A DNA stretch of 64,000 nucleotides from Burkholderia pyrrocinia (GCF_018417535.1 NZ_CP070979.1:248001-312000), one strand, 5' to 3'. Shown: positions 39,020 through 48,030, numbered from the stretch's first letter. Notes: a model not told the origin generated them from the letters alone. A program made the numbers and translations.

Positions 39020-40450
39020 ATGCCCGTCACGCTTGCGCTCCAGATGCGGCAGCATCTGGCACTTACGCCGAGGCTTCAACAGTCGCTGCGGCTGCTGCAG
39101 TTGTCTACGCTCGAATTCCAGCAGGAATTGCGGCAGGCGCTCGACATGAATCCGTTTCTCGAGGATGGCCAGGGCGACGACGAACCGGCCGCCGACATGC
39201 CCGAGCACGCCGCCGAAGCGGCCGAGGCCGCCGCGCCCGAACCCGACGAGGCGCGCCCGCCGGATGGAGACGTGTCGTATACGGCCGCGCCCGCGCCGCG
39301 CGGCACGGGCCGCCAGGACGGCGACGCGGACGACCTGTCGCCCGGCGAATGGATGGCGGCCGAGCCGTCGCTGCATCAGCAACTGCACGATGCGTTGCGC
39401 CTCTATCCGCTGAACAAACGCGATCGCGAAGCCGCGCGCATCGTGATCGACGCGCTCGACGACGATGGTTATCTGCGCCAGGAACTGCCCGATCTGCTGG
39501 TCGCGGCCGATCCCGCGCTGCTGCTGTCCGGGCAGGATCTCGCGGTCGCGCTGCGGCTCGTGCAGATGCTCGATCGCCCGGGCATCGCCGCGCGCTCGCT
39601 GTCCGAATGCCTCGTGCTGCAGCTCGACGCGATTCCGGCCGGCACGCCGGCGCTCGCGGAAGCGAAAGCGATCGCGCGCGAGCATCTCGAACGGCTCGCG
39701 CGCCGCGAGACGGCCGAAATCCAGCGGCGCATCGGCTGCAATCCGCAGACGCTGCACGCGGCGTGCGCGCTCGTGCGCGGGCTCGATCCGCGCCCCGGCA
39801 ATCACTACGGCAGCACGCGCGGCGACTACGTGGTGCCCGACGTGATCGTGCGCCAGGTGCGCGACGAATGGATCGTGACGATCAACCCGGCCGTGCTGCC
39901 GCGCGCGCGCCTGCACGAGCGTTATGCGACGCTGTTCGCGCAGTCGAGCGGCGAGCGCGATTCGCCGCTCGGCCAGCAGCTGCAGGAGGCGCGCTGGCTG
40001 ATCCGCAACGTGCAGAAGCGTTTCGACACGATCCGGCGGGTCGGCGAGTGCATCGTCGCGCGGCAGCGCGATTTCTTCCGCTACGGCGAGATCGCGATGA
40101 AGCCGCTCGTGCTGCGCGACATCGCGGAAGAGCTCGACCTGCACGAATCGACCGTATCGCGGGCAACGGGCAACAAGTACATGGCCACGCCGCACGGCAC
40201 GTTCGAGTTCAAGCACTTCTTCCCGCGCAAGCTCGAGGCGGCGGGCAAGGGCGTGTGCTCGGCGGCGGCCGCGAAGGTGCTGATCCGCGACATGATCGCG
40301 GCCGAGCGGCACACCGAACCGCTGTCCGACGTCGCGCTCGCGCAGCGCCTCGAGGGCCGCGGCATCCTGCTTGCGCGGCGCACGGTGACGAAGTACCGCC
40401 AGGCGATGAAGATTCCGCCGGCCGAACTGCGGCGGCGCGACGCCGCATGA
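39020..40450 (+). CDS. rpoN2: RNA polymerase sigma-54 factor (second RpoN)
   Basis: A 476-residue sigma-54. Region I is the Gln/Leu-rich N-terminus (LALQMRQHLALTPRLQQSLR, LLQLSTLEFQQELRQALDMN), followed by an acidic region II (about 48-115), the core-binding domain and, at 452-460, the RpoN box ARRTVTKYR that contacts the -24 element. AGGAGGA precedes the ATG. Length is normal. Its surroundings of small stress-type genes differ from the yhbH/ptsN context usual for the housekeeping rpoN, so I take it as a second copy. It could serve the two NtrC-type activators at 25-27 kb. Confidence 0.92.
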   Translation: MPVTLALQMRQHLALTPRLQQSLRLLQLSTLEFQQELRQALDMNPFLEDGQGDDEPAADMPEHAAEAAEAAAPEPDEARPPDGDVSYTAAPAPRGTGRQDGDADDLSPGEWMAAEPSLHQQLHDALRLYPLNKRDREAARIVIDALDDDGYLRQELPDLLVAADPALLLSGQDLAVALRLVQMLDRPGIAARSLSECLVLQLDAIPAGTPALAEAKAIAREHLERLARRETAEIQRRIGCNPQTLHAACALVRGLDPRPGNHYGSTRGDYVVPDVIVRQVRDEWIVTINPAVLPRARLHERYATLFAQSSGERDSPLGQQLQEARWLIRNVQKRFDTIRRVGECIVARQRDFFRYGEIAMKPLVLRDIAEELDLHESTVSRATGNKYMATPHGTFEFKHFFPRKLEAAGKGVCSAAAAKVLIRDMIAAERHTEPLSDVALAQRLEGRGILLARRTVTKYRQAMKIPPAELRRRDAA

Positions 40451-40514
40451 CGATTTTTGCCGACCGAACCGTGCGCCGCGCAGCGCGGCGCGCGCCAACG
40501 AGAGGAGCGCAACC

Positions 40515-40703
40515 ATGCCAGCGAAATCCCAGGCCCAGCAGCGTGCGGCAGGGGCAGCCCTGTCGGCCAGGCGCGGCCGGACGAAAATGAAGGATCTCAA
40601 ACCGCCGGCGAAGTCGATGGCCGAATCGATGAGCGAGAAGGAACTCGAGAACATGGCTTCCACGCCGGTACACGGCAAACCCGGGCACAAGCACGATGCG
40701 TGA
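40515..40703 (+). CDS. DUF3008 family small protein
   Basis: A 62-residue basic protein, [21 protein letters not shown], then [20 protein letters not shown] and a Lys/His end, matching DUF3008. GAGGAG precedes the ATG. Family members are short, hydrophilic and uncharacterised. It follows rpoN2 by 64 bp and may be co-transcribed. Confidence 0.75.
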   Translation: MPAKSQAQQRAAGAALSARRGRTKMKDLKPPAKSMAESMSEKELENMASTPVHGKPGHKHDA

Positions 40704-40752
40704 TCGACGACGACGACGTGCGGTGACGAGCGCTGTCATCCAGGAGGTATCC

Positions 40753-40914
40753 ATGCTGCGATACGCCATCATCTTCTTCATCATCGCGATCGTCGCGGCC
40801 GTGCTCGGCTTCGGCGGCATCGCGGCCGGCGCGGCCGAGATCGCGAAGATCCTGTTCTACATCTTCGTCGTGATCTTCCTGGTCACGCTGTTGCTGGGCG
40901 TCGTGCGTCGATGA
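40753..40914 (+). CDS. DUF1328 (YtjA-like) small membrane protein
   Basis: A 53-residue hydrophobic protein with two helices ([21 protein letters not shown] and [19 protein letters not shown]) separated by AGAAEIAK, a clear DUF1328/YtjA pattern. AGGAGG precedes the ATG. Its stop overlaps the next start (ATGA). Such proteins are common in stress-type gene clusters; no function is known. Confidence 0.85.
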   Translation: MLRYAIIFFIIAIVAAVLGFGGIAAGAAEIAKILFYIFVVIFLVTLLLGVVRR

Positions 40915-41297
40915 GCCGCGCGCCCGACCGGTCGCAGCGCATCGCGGAGCTCGAGCACGCGCTCGCGAACGGCTTTCCGTCGGAGTCGACCGTCGCCGTG
41001 CATGCGGACGACGCGTCCGGGCGGTTGACGATCCAGGTGTCGTGGGTGCGTGTGCCCGCCGACGAAAGCGCGCGCGAATGGCGTTGCGCGGTCGACCTGC
41101 GATTCGACGCGGACGCGATCGCACGCTATGCATCGCTCGATGCAGCCGACCGGCTGCGCGTGCGCACGTATCTGTGCGACAGCTCGCGGCGCGCGGTGGA
41201 CGAACGCAAGCCGCGCGTCGAGGACACCGCGATCGAATGCTGCGTGGCGCTCGACGTGACACGCGCCGAACTCGACGCTGCGCTGCGCGCGCCCTGA
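40911..41297 (+). CDS. DUF3022-like hypothetical protein
   Basis: A 128-residue soluble protein translationally coupled to the YtjA-like gene. It reads [40 protein letters not shown], then an Arg/Asp-rich C-terminus, resembling the Burkholderia DUF3022 group. The C-terminal [10 protein letters not shown] is followed after the stop by a second AELDAG... in another frame (41299 onward), suggesting a short duplication or frameshift at the end. Confidence 0.65.
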   Translation: MSRAPDRSQRIAELEHALANGFPSESTVAVHADDASGRLTIQVSWVRVPADESAREWRCAVDLRFDADAIARYASLDAADRLRVRTYLCDSSRRAVDERKPRVEDTAIECCVALDVTRAELDAALRAP

Positions 41298-41399
41298 CGC
41301 CGAACTCGACGCCGGGTTCGATTCGCGCATCATCGAGCGGCTCGCCGCGATTCTGCACAAGCATGAGCGCGCCACGACGCCGTTCGACCCGCCGCCGCG

Positions 41400-42443
41400 C
41401 GAACGGTCACGCACCTGCACGCCCATCGTCGCTTCCTGCAGCCAGCCGCTCTGCATGCGCGGCGCGACGACCGTCACGTCCGGTCCGTACGCATCGGCGA
41501 GGCGCATGGACAGCGTCTCGCGCACCACCGCCGCGGTGAAATACTGGTATTTCGATATACAGGTGCCGGCGCGCGGCACGGATTGCGTCGCTGACCAGCG
41601 CGCGCACCTGCCGTACCGGCTCGCGGCCGCGGTGGCGCGGCGCCGTATACGCGATGCCGATCCGCACGTCGCGCACGTCGACGCGCGCGTCGGGCGGCCA
41701 CGGATCGTCGTCGTCCGGCCGCTCGAGGTGCCGGTGCGCGCCGATCGCGATCGGGCGTCCGCATGCATGCAGCCAGCGCGAGCGGGCCTGCTCGCCGATC
41801 GCGGCGGCCGCATCGCCGTCGAACATCGCCTGCACGTCGCGGAACGGCCCGTACGGCATCCCGTGCTCGTCGTGTCGGCGCGGGTCGTCGGCCGCGTGCG
41901 CGGGCGTGTCCCAGCGTGCGCGCGCGAGGTCGAGTCCGCCACGAACGCGAGGCGGTCGTCGATCGCGACGAGCTTCTGGTGATGTGACGCGCCGCGCGGA
42001 TGCGTATCGTCGAGCCGGAACACGATGCCGCGATGCGCGTGCCAGCCGGCGCGATACACGGGCGGCCAGTCGCGCTCCAGTGCGTAGATCATCGCGAAGT
42101 CCCACGCGAGCACGTAGATGCGCAGGTTGTGCCGCGCGGCGGCGAGTGCGTGCAGAAAGGCCGCGAGCGTGTCGGGAAAGCCGTCGCCGGCGCCGACGGG
42201 CGCGAGCCGCATCCGGCTGTCGACGTCCCAGCCGACGATGAACACCGTATGACGTGCGCGCAGCAACGCGGCGCGCAGCGTCGCGAAGTATGCATCGCCG
42301 TCGACCAGCGTCGTGAAGCGATCCGCATGGCAAATCGCGTCGCAGTTGCGCCCGCGTTCGAGCAGGCCGTGGCGCATCGCGTCGCCTGCGTGCGTTGCGC
42401 CGGCGGTCGTATCGTCGTGCACCGCGCGATCCGGCATGATCAT
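41400..42443 (-). pseudogene. Phospholipase D-family protein, frameshifted and truncated
   Basis: From the ATG at 42443 (overlapping the upstream stop as ATGA) the protein reads FTTLVDGDAYFATLRAALLR, HTVFIVGWDVDSRMRLAPVG and the first HKD motif HHQKLVAIDDRLAF. At about 41935 the family continues in another frame (DEHGMPYGPFRDVQAMFDGD, RIGIAYTAPRHRG, ALVSDAIRAARRHLYIE) and near 41555 it returns to the first frame (YQYFTAAVVRETLSMRLADA). It then breaks off near 41400 before the second HKD. Two frameshifts and loss of the second catalytic half make it inactive. PLD enzymes of this type hydrolyse or synthesise phospholipids. Confidence 0.8.
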
Positions 42444-42778
42444 CGCAGGTCGATGTTCCGATTGCCGTCGATGCGCTGCAGCAGCGCATCGCACCGCGCG
42501 CGCAGCGCCCGCAGTTCCGGCCCGTCCGCGTCGAGCCGCACGCGTTTGCGGCAGTCCGGGTTGCCGTGCGTGACCGCGATGTCGTAGATCCCTTGCGCGA
42601 TCGTCGCGGACGCGTGCGCGATCCGGATCCGGTCGAGCCAGCCGCATTCGGCGTGATGGCACGCGAGCCATGCGCGCAGCACGCCGACTAGCTGGCTGGT
42701 CGCCGGCCACGCGCCGGAACGCATGCGCGCGGTCAACTGGCTCGTCACGAGATAGGAGAGCAGGTCAGTCTGGTTCAC
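42440..42778 (-). CDS. Hypothetical protein
   Basis: A 112-residue helical protein (NQTDLLSYLVTSQLTARMRS, CHHAECGWLDRIRIAHASAT) with AAGGAG seven bases before the GTG. It overlaps the MgtC remnant stop on one side and the phospholipase D remnant start on the other, so all three once formed an operon. Its frame is intact, unlike both neighbours. Unknown family. Confidence 0.6.
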   Translation of the reverse strand: MNQTDLLSYLVTSQLTARMRSGAWPATSQLVGVLRAWLACHHAECGWLDRIRIAHASATIAQGIYDIAVTHGNPDCRKRVRLDADGPELRALRARCDALLQRIDGNRNIDLR

Positions 42779-43081
42779 ACGAGACTCCTTGACGAAGTGT
42801 CGGGACGGCAGTTCCGCACGCCGGCGACGCGTCGCAGCGTTTGGCAGATCGCTGCGAATTCCGGCCCGCTCGTGTATGAGAACGAAACCGGGATGTCGTC
42901 GGTGTCCGGATCGTCGTCCGACTGCTGGACGATGAACTGCTTCACGCGCACGCGGCCGTTGCCGAGCGCGTCGTGCAGCGCGCTGCGGCCGCTGCGCGAT
43001 GAAGCGGCGTTCGAGCCCGATCACGCTGCCGACCAGCGCGGCTGGCAGCAGGCGCCCGAGAAGTTCGAAGTGGGCGATCAT
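42775..43081 (-). pseudogene. MgtC-family remnant with internal deletion
   Basis: From 43081 the frame reads MIAHFELLGRLLPAALVGSV and IGLERRF, the first helix and motif of MgtC/SapB membrane proteins. Near 42990 it changes frame and continues as ALGNGRVRVKQFIVQQSDDD, SFSYTSGPEFAAICQTLRRV, the cytoplasmic C-terminal domain of the family. The 100 or more residues between (remaining membrane helices) are missing. A deletion within the gene is the simplest explanation. Confidence 0.7.
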
Positions 43082-43121
43082 GGCGTGCATGCCTTGCGTG
43101 CCGTCACGCGCTTACCGGTAC

Positions 43122-43204
43122 GCGGTTCGATGCGCGAAGGGGACGCAAGGCACGTGCCGGCAAGCGGTTCGATGCGCAAGGGGACGCAAGGTGCGTGCCG
43201 GCCG
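43122..43204. repeat. Two-copy tandem repeat, about 42 bp
   Basis: Two adjacent copies (43122-43163 and 43164-43204) both begin GCGGTTCGATGCGC and share GGGGACGCAAGG and GTGCCGG; the second lacks one base. The element lies just upstream of the MgtC remnant. Confidence 0.75.
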
Positions 43205-43219
43205 GGCACGCACCTTGCG
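43185..43219. repeat. Perfect 15-bp inverted repeat
   Basis: CGCAAGGTGCGTGCC at 43185-43199 pairs with GGCACGCACCTTGCG at 43205-43219 around a 5-nt loop. It overlaps the second tandem copy. It could be a terminator or a remnant of a mobile repeat; there is no T-run. Confidence 0.7.
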
Positions 43220-43299
43220 CGTGAGGGGCGCGGCGCGCGCGGCGATCATGAGGCGCGCATTTTTTGCATCGTCATCGCAGATAAGCACAGGAGGCCACC

Positions 43300-43542
43300 G
43301 TGCCACATCAACAGGACGCACAGGTTCGCGACCCGTATCGCGGCCACGAGATCCACGTATGGGCGCGGCGCAACGACCGCGGCGCGTGGTGCGACGAGGT
43401 GCAGGTGGTTGTCGACGGCGCGCGCGTCGAGCCGGATGTGCCGGAGCCGGCCGGCACCGAATGGCCGACCGAGGACGAGGCGCTGCGCGCGGGCATTGAG
43501 CGCGGGCGCTACCTCGTCGACAAGCGCGTCGACGACGACTGA
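43300..43542 (+). CDS. Small hypothetical protein
   Basis: An 80-residue acidic protein starting at GTG with ACAGGAGG upstream. It reads VRDPYRGHEIHVWARRNDRG, then DEVQVVVDGARVEPDVPEP and TEDEALRAGIERGRYLVDKR, a compact beta-strand plus helix layout seen in small Burkholderia proteins. Family name not certain. It is the last of the small-protein island. Confidence 0.65.
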   Translation: MPHQQDAQVRDPYRGHEIHVWARRNDRGAWCDEVQVVVDGARVEPDVPEPAGTEWPTEDEALRAGIERGRYLVDKRVDDD

Positions 43543-43762
43543 CCGGCCTGGCGCCGGGGAGGAAAGCCGAAAACGATCCGCGCACGCTTTGCCTCTGGCG
43601 CTACGACGTGAGCGCGACGGTCGAGCGGCCCGACATCCTCCAGGATCCTGGCTGGCTGTTTCGGTGCCGGACGATCATGAACCGCGCGGACGTGTGCCCC
43701 GAAAGGAGCCGTCCGGCGAAAGCGATTTCGGTGATCCGGACGATGTCGGTCAGGCGGATGGC

Positions 43763-44437
43763 TCAGGGCCGCGCCGCGATTTCGTCGAGGTGCCACAGCA
43801 GGTCGGCAGGATCGTCGTACACGCGCAGCGCGCCCGCGCGCTCCAGTTCGTCGCTGCCGTATCCGCCCGACAGCAGCCCGACGCCGAGCGCGCGACAGCG
43901 GGCGGCCGCGAGCATGTCCCAGATGCTGTCGCCGACGACGACCGTGTGTTCGATCGGCACGTTCAGTTGCGCGGCCGCGGTCAGGAACAGGTCGGGGTCC
44001 GGCTTCGCGTATTTCACCTGGTCGCGCGTGACGACGACGTTCTTCGCCGGATCGACGCCGAGCGCCTCGAGATTGATGGCGGCCGTTTCCATCCGCCCGC
44101 TGGTGGCGATCGCCCAGCGGATGCCCGCGCTCGACAGCGCGGCCAGCAGCTCGCGCGCGCCCGGCAGCGGCCGCACCTGCGCGCGCAGCCGCTGGTACGC
44201 GGCCGCATGCAGCCGGGCGAGCCGTTCAACGCGCTCGGCGTCGATGTCGCCGGCCGTCTCGCGCAGCAACTGGTTCAGGAACAGGCCGCCGCTCATCCCG
44301 ATCTTGCGGTGGATCCGCCACACCGACAGTTCGATGCCCTCGGCGTCGAGCGCTTCCTTCCACGCGAGCACGTGCTGATAGACGCTGTCGACGAGCGTGC
44401 CGTCGAGATCGAACAGAAAAGAGGTTTCAATGCGCAT
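43763..44437 (-). CDS. HAD-superfamily phosphatase
   Basis: A 224-residue HAD hydrolase. Motif I is FLFDLDGTLVDS with nucleophile Asp10 and Asp12, motif II is WAIATSGR, Lys in YAKPDPDLF is motif III, and VVGDSIWDMLAA is motif IV. The helical cap after motif I places it in subfamily I (phosphoglycolate phosphatase/beta-phosphoglucomutase-like). It dephosphorylates a small metabolite in the cytosol; the substrate is unknown. It diverges from the SotB-type gene. Confidence 0.9.
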   Translation of the reverse strand: MRIETSFLFDLDGTLVDSVYQHVLAWKEALDAEGIELSVWRIHRKIGMSGGLFLNQLLRETAGDIDAERVERLARLHAAAYQRLRAQVRPLPGARELLAALSSAGIRWAIATSGRMETAAINLEALGVDPAKNVVVTRDQVKYAKPDPDLFLTAAAQLNVPIEHTVVVGDSIWDMLAAARCRALGVGLLSGGYGSDELERAGALRVYDDPADLLWHLDEIAARP

Positions 44438-44531
44438 GTGAATCTCCTGGCTCGATAGGGTTCGAGCGAATCGTCCGTGAAAATTCCGTCGACATATTAT
44501 CGGCGCGCGGCCATGTCATGGCGATGTCCCG

Positions 44532-44546
44532 TGGCACGCAACGTGC
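44532..44546 (+). promoter_or_regulatory. Palindrome/-24/-12-like element before the SotB gene
   Basis: TGGCACG-N4-GTGC carries the GG-N10-GC spacing of sigma-54 promoters; the same bases form the palindrome GGCACG-CAA-CGTGCC. It lies about 100 bp upstream of the exporter start, so it may be a repressor operator instead. Confidence 0.3.
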
Positions 44547-44646
44547 CGTGACGAGTCAAGCGCCGCTGGTACAATCGCGGGCGATGCGTCGGGCCGGGCT
44601 TTCCGCGCCGTGCGCGCCCCCAACCCTCGTCTCGTCGATTCCAGGT

Positions 44647-45858
44647 ATGGCCACACCGGACGCCCTCAGTTCCAAGCACGCGTGGTGGGGCGTAGTGGCC
44701 CTGGCACTCACCGCTTTCATCTTCAATACCACCGAGTTCGTGCCCGTCGCGCTGCTCAGCGCGATCGGCGACAGCTTGCACATGCAGCCGACCGACGTCG
44801 GCCTGATGCTGACGATCTATGCGTGGGCCGTTGCCGTGGTGTCGTTGCCGCTGACGCTGGTCACGCGTCATGTCGAGCGTCGCAAGCTGCTGGTCTGGGC
44901 ATTGCTGGTGTTCATCGCCAGCCACATCGTCACCGGTGTCGCGTGGAATTTCGCGGTGCTGATGGTCGGGCGGCTGGGCATCGCATGCGCGCATGCGGTG
45001 TTCTGGTCGATTTCCGTCCCGCTGGCCGTGCGGCTCGCGCCGAGCGACCGGAAAAGCCGCGCGCTGAGCATGCTGGCGATGGGTACGTCGATCGCGATGG
45101 TCGCCGGCATTCCGCTCGGGCGCGTGATCGGCGAGGCGTTCGGCTGGCGCGTCACGTTCCTGATCATCGCGGGCGCGGCGGGCGTTGCACTGCTGTTGCT
45201 GCGCGCGACGTTGCCGGAACTCCCGAGCCAGGGCGCCGGATCGCTCGGCAGCATCGGCGTCTTTCTGCGCAAGCCGGCGCTGGTGGCGCTGTACGCGATC
45301 ACCGTGCTCGTCGTGTCCGCGCATTTCACGTCGTACACGTACATCGAACCGTTCGTCCAGAGCGTGAACCACGCGAGCAGCAGCCGGATCACGTACGTGC
45401 TGATCCTGTTCGGCATCGCCGGCATGCCGGCCGCGATCTGCTTCAATCGCGTCTATCCGGACCAGCCGGACAAGTTCCTGCTGGCGTCGATCGTCGCGTT
45501 GTCGGGCTGCCTGCTGATCCTGTTCCCGTGCGCGCTGAACATCGTCACGCTGTCCGTGCATACGCTGGTCTGGGGCGGGGCGATCGTCTGTTTCGGCCTC
45601 GCGATGCAGGCGTGGGTGCTGAAACTGGCGCCGGAGGGGACCGACCTGGCCGTGTCGATCTTCTCGGGCCTGTACAACGTCGGCATCGGCGCCGGCGCGC
45701 TGCTCGGCAACCATATCGCGGGCGATTTCGGGCTGCCGTGGGTCGGCACCTTCGGCGGCGTGGTCGGCGCGTTCGCGGTCGGGATCGCGTGGCTCGCGTT
45801 GCGCCTTCACGCGCGGCGGGCGGTGGCGCAACCGACGCCGGGTTCCGGCGTGCAGTGA
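44647..45858 (+). CDS. sotB: SotB-type MFS sugar/drug efflux transporter
   Basis: A 403-residue MFS protein with 12 helices. FIFNTTEFVPVALLSAIGDS near residue 20, MLTIYAWAVAVVSLPLTLVT, and GRLGIACAHAVFWSISVPLAVRLAP match the SotB/YdhP exporter group, which expels sugars such as arabinose or IPTG. A short leader with AGGT precedes the ATG; the frame is open to 44518, but the extra 43 codons look non-conserved. No regulator is directly coupled. Confidence 0.85.
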   Translation: MATPDALSSKHAWWGVVALALTAFIFNTTEFVPVALLSAIGDSLHMQPTDVGLMLTIYAWAVAVVSLPLTLVTRHVERRKLLVWALLVFIASHIVTGVAWNFAVLMVGRLGIACAHAVFWSISVPLAVRLAPSDRKSRALSMLAMGTSIAMVAGIPLGRVIGEAFGWRVTFLIIAGAAGVALLLLRATLPELPSQGAGSLGSIGVFLRKPALVALYAITVLVVSAHFTSYTYIEPFVQSVNHASSSRITYVLILFGIAGMPAAICFNRVYPDQPDKFLLASIVALSGCLLILFPCALNIVTLSVHTLVWGGAIVCFGLAMQAWVLKLAPEGTDLAVSIFSGLYNVGIGAGALLGNHIAGDFGLPWVGTFGGVVGAFAVGIAWLALRLHARRAVAQPTPGSGVQ

Positions 45859-45980
45859 AGTCGGCAGTGGCCCGATGCGTTCACCTCCCTTGCAAACCGG
45901 GATGCGTGACCCGACGGCGTGCAGTCAGTCCAGTTACACAACGCTGAACGACCGCGGCATGCCGGATCGCGCTTCACCTG

Positions 45981-46757
45981 TCATGCAATCGAATAGCCGC
46001 CGTCGGCCACCAGTGCATGCCCCGACACATAGCTGGCATCGTCCGATGCGAGGAACGCGACGATCGTCGCCATCTCCTCGGCGGATCCCCACCGTCCCGC
46101 CGGTGTCGCTGCGGCAAAGCTCTGTCGGGCATCGTCCGACGGCCAGATGCCGCGATGATGGAACGGCGTTTCGATCAGCCCGGGGCACAGTGCGTTGACG
46201 CGGACGCCTCGCCTGAACCACTCGATCGAAGCGGTTTTCGTCATCCCGATCACCGCGTGCTTGCTCGCGATATAGACCGACGCATTCTCGAAGCCGATGA
46301 GCCCGCCCATCGACGCATTGTTGATGATGCTGCCCGAGCCCTGGCGCAGCATGATTTCGGCCGCGTACTTCATCGAATTGAACACGCCGCGCACGTTCGG
46401 CTCGAACACCATGTCGAACCGTTCGGCATCTTGCTCGAGCAGGGGCGCGAACACCCCTTCCGTGCCGGCGTTGTTGAACGCGATGTCGAGGCGTCGGTAG
46501 GTCGATACCGTGAAATCGAAGAGCTTGCGCAGATCGTCTTCGTTCGCGACGTCCGCGACGAAGGCCTTTGCTTCGCCGCCGGCGGCCACGATTTCTTCGA
46601 CCAGTCGATCGAGTTCGGTCTTGCGCCGCGCGGAGACGACGACCTTCGCGCCGCGACGTGCGAGTTCGATCGCGGATGCGCGGCCAATGCCGGAACTGGC
46701 ACCCGTCACCAGTGCGATGCGGCCCTCGAGTTGAGCCGGTTTGGTGCTTGCGTTCAT
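45981..46757 (-). CDS. Short-chain dehydrogenase/reductase
   Basis: A 258-residue classical SDR. It shows the cofactor motif TGASSGIG at 19-26, FNNAG near 95, the catalytic Ser and YIASK pair (Tyr about 159, Lys about 163), and CPGLIETPF after it. The RRK after strand 2 suggests NADPH. It is probably an oxidoreductase acting on a small alcohol or ketone. GGAG lies upstream of the ATG. It diverges from a LysR regulator across 182 bp, which is likely its controller. Confidence 0.9.
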   Translation of the reverse strand: MNASTKPAQLEGRIALVTGASSGIGRASAIELARRGAKVVVSARRKTELDRLVEEIVAAGGEAKAFVADVANEDDLRKLFDFTVSTYRRLDIAFNNAGTEGVFAPLLEQDAERFDMVFEPNVRGVFNSMKYAAEIMLRQGSGSIINNASMGGLIGFENASVYIASKHAVIGMTKTASIEWFRRGVRVNALCPGLIETPFHHRGIWPSDDARQSFAAATPAGRWGSAEEMATIVAFLASDDASYVSGHALVADGGYSIA

Positions 46758-46884
46758 GATGAGATTCTCCAGAGTTGAGGATCAAGGCGACGCATGTTGC
46801 AGAGTCGAATCGATTGCGATTCACGCCTGAAGCTCATTGTGGTCGTTCGGCGGTCGCAAAAAAATGGAACAATGGCGCATTCAG

Positions 46885-46903
46885 AATTCCTGTTTCAGGA
46901 ATT
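46885..46903. promoter_or_regulatory. Candidate operator of the LysR/SDR pair
   Basis: AATTCCTG-TTT-CAGGAATT is a perfect 19-bp palindrome, 37 bp before the LysR start and 128 bp from the SDR start. A second, weaker pair (GAATC-N6-GATTC) lies at 46807-46822. Either could be the LysR binding site. Confidence 0.55.
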
Positions 46904-46939
46904 AAAATCGCTTCTTCGCGAGCGTCAGAAGGATTCCTC

Positions 46940-47842
46940 ATGCTCAACCGACTCGACATCCTGAAGATCTTTTCCGCGGCAGCCACGGCACCCACGTTCC
47001 GCGAGGCGGCGGCGCGTCTCGGGGTGTCGCCGCAGGTCGTGACGCGCGCGGTGCGCGAACTGGAGGAGATGCTGGGCGAAACCCTGTTCCATCGGACGAC
47101 CCGCAGTATCCGGATTACCGCCTTCGGGCAGGCGTTTGCACATGAAGCGCAGGCGGCGCTTGCTGCCGTCGACGGGCTGTTCGGGCCCGCGAACGGTCAG
47201 GTCGACGAACCGGTCGGCGTCGTCAGGATTACCGCTCCATCCGGCATGGGGCGTCATTACGTTCAGCCGATCCTGGCCGACCTCATGCAGCGGTATCCGG
47301 GGCTCGTGCCCGATCTGCGGCTGTCGGACGTGCCTTCGCCGGTGGTCGACGAACAGATCGACATCGGCGTGCGGGTAGGGGCGATCGGAGACAACCGCTT
47401 TGTCGCGCGACTGGTCGGGCCGTTGCCGATGTGGGTCGTCGGCGCACCGTCGCTGATCAAACGGCTGGGCGAGCCGAAGAACCTCAAGGCACTCGAATCG
47501 ATGCCGGTGACGTGCCTGATCGACCGCGCGAGCGGCCGGGCATGGCCGTGGATTTTTCGCGGGGAGCAGCAGTTCAAACCCGCGTCGCCGGCCTATCTGA
47601 CGGACGACACCGAGGCGGAGATCGAGGCCGTGTGCGCAGGGTTGGGATTGGGTCAGTGCTCGGAATATCTCGCCCGGCCATACATCAAAAAGGGGCGCCT
47701 GGTGCGGCTGTTGTCCAGCCTCGAACCCGAACCGTGGAAACTGCACGTCTATCGGCCGCGGCGTGGCCCGATACCCCGGCGCATCCGGGTGGCGTACGAC
47801 GAACTGGTGGCGAAGCTGGCGCAGGCAACGTGGCGGGGATAG
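46940..47842 (+). CDS. LysR-family transcriptional regulator
   Basis: A 300-residue LysR protein: HTH at 5-62 (LDILKIFSAAATAPTFREAAARLGVSP, RAVRELEEMLGETLFHRTTR), then an effector domain of the CrgA/DmlR-like type (GVVRITAPSGMGRHYVQPIL, DLRLSDVPSPVVDEQIDIGVRVG). AGAAGGA precedes the ATG. It diverges from the SDR gene with a palindrome between, so it likely activates that gene and represses itself. Confidence 0.9.
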   Translation: MLNRLDILKIFSAAATAPTFREAAARLGVSPQVVTRAVRELEEMLGETLFHRTTRSIRITAFGQAFAHEAQAALAAVDGLFGPANGQVDEPVGVVRITAPSGMGRHYVQPILADLMQRYPGLVPDLRLSDVPSPVVDEQIDIGVRVGAIGDNRFVARLVGPLPMWVVGAPSLIKRLGEPKNLKALESMPVTCLIDRASGRAWPWIFRGEQQFKPASPAYLTDDTEAEIEAVCAGLGLGQCSEYLARPYIKKGRLVRLLSSLEPEPWKLHVYRPRRGPIPRRIRVAYDELVAKLAQATWRG

Positions 47843-47969
47843 TCGGTGCACCGACCGGGTAGTCAAGGCGGTCGCGCCATGCTCTGGATGCGAACCTGAC
47901 GAGGTTCGTCGCTGCTCGTCAGAAGACACGTGGAAAGCCGACATATTGCGGCATCATCATGGGGCCGAC

Positions 47970-48008
47970 GCACCCGCACCCGCACCCGGTGCCCGGTGCC
48001 CGGTGCCC
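47970..48008. repeat. Short hexa-/heptanucleotide tandem repeats
   Basis: Three copies of GCACCC are followed directly by three copies of GGTGCCC. The two blocks are partly complementary, so they could fold. They lie just before the hypothetical gene at 48.0 kb and could expand or contract by slippage. Confidence 0.6.
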
Positions 48009-48030
48009 GATAATCGACTGGAGCCCCTGC

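Noticed and set aside
43122..43204. Possible CRISPR array
   Set aside because: Only two copies, directly adjacent with no spacers, and no cas genes nearby.
47970..48008. Phase-variation switch made of the short tandem repeats
   Set aside because: Only three copies of each unit; there is no sign that they sit in a promoter spacer or coding frame.
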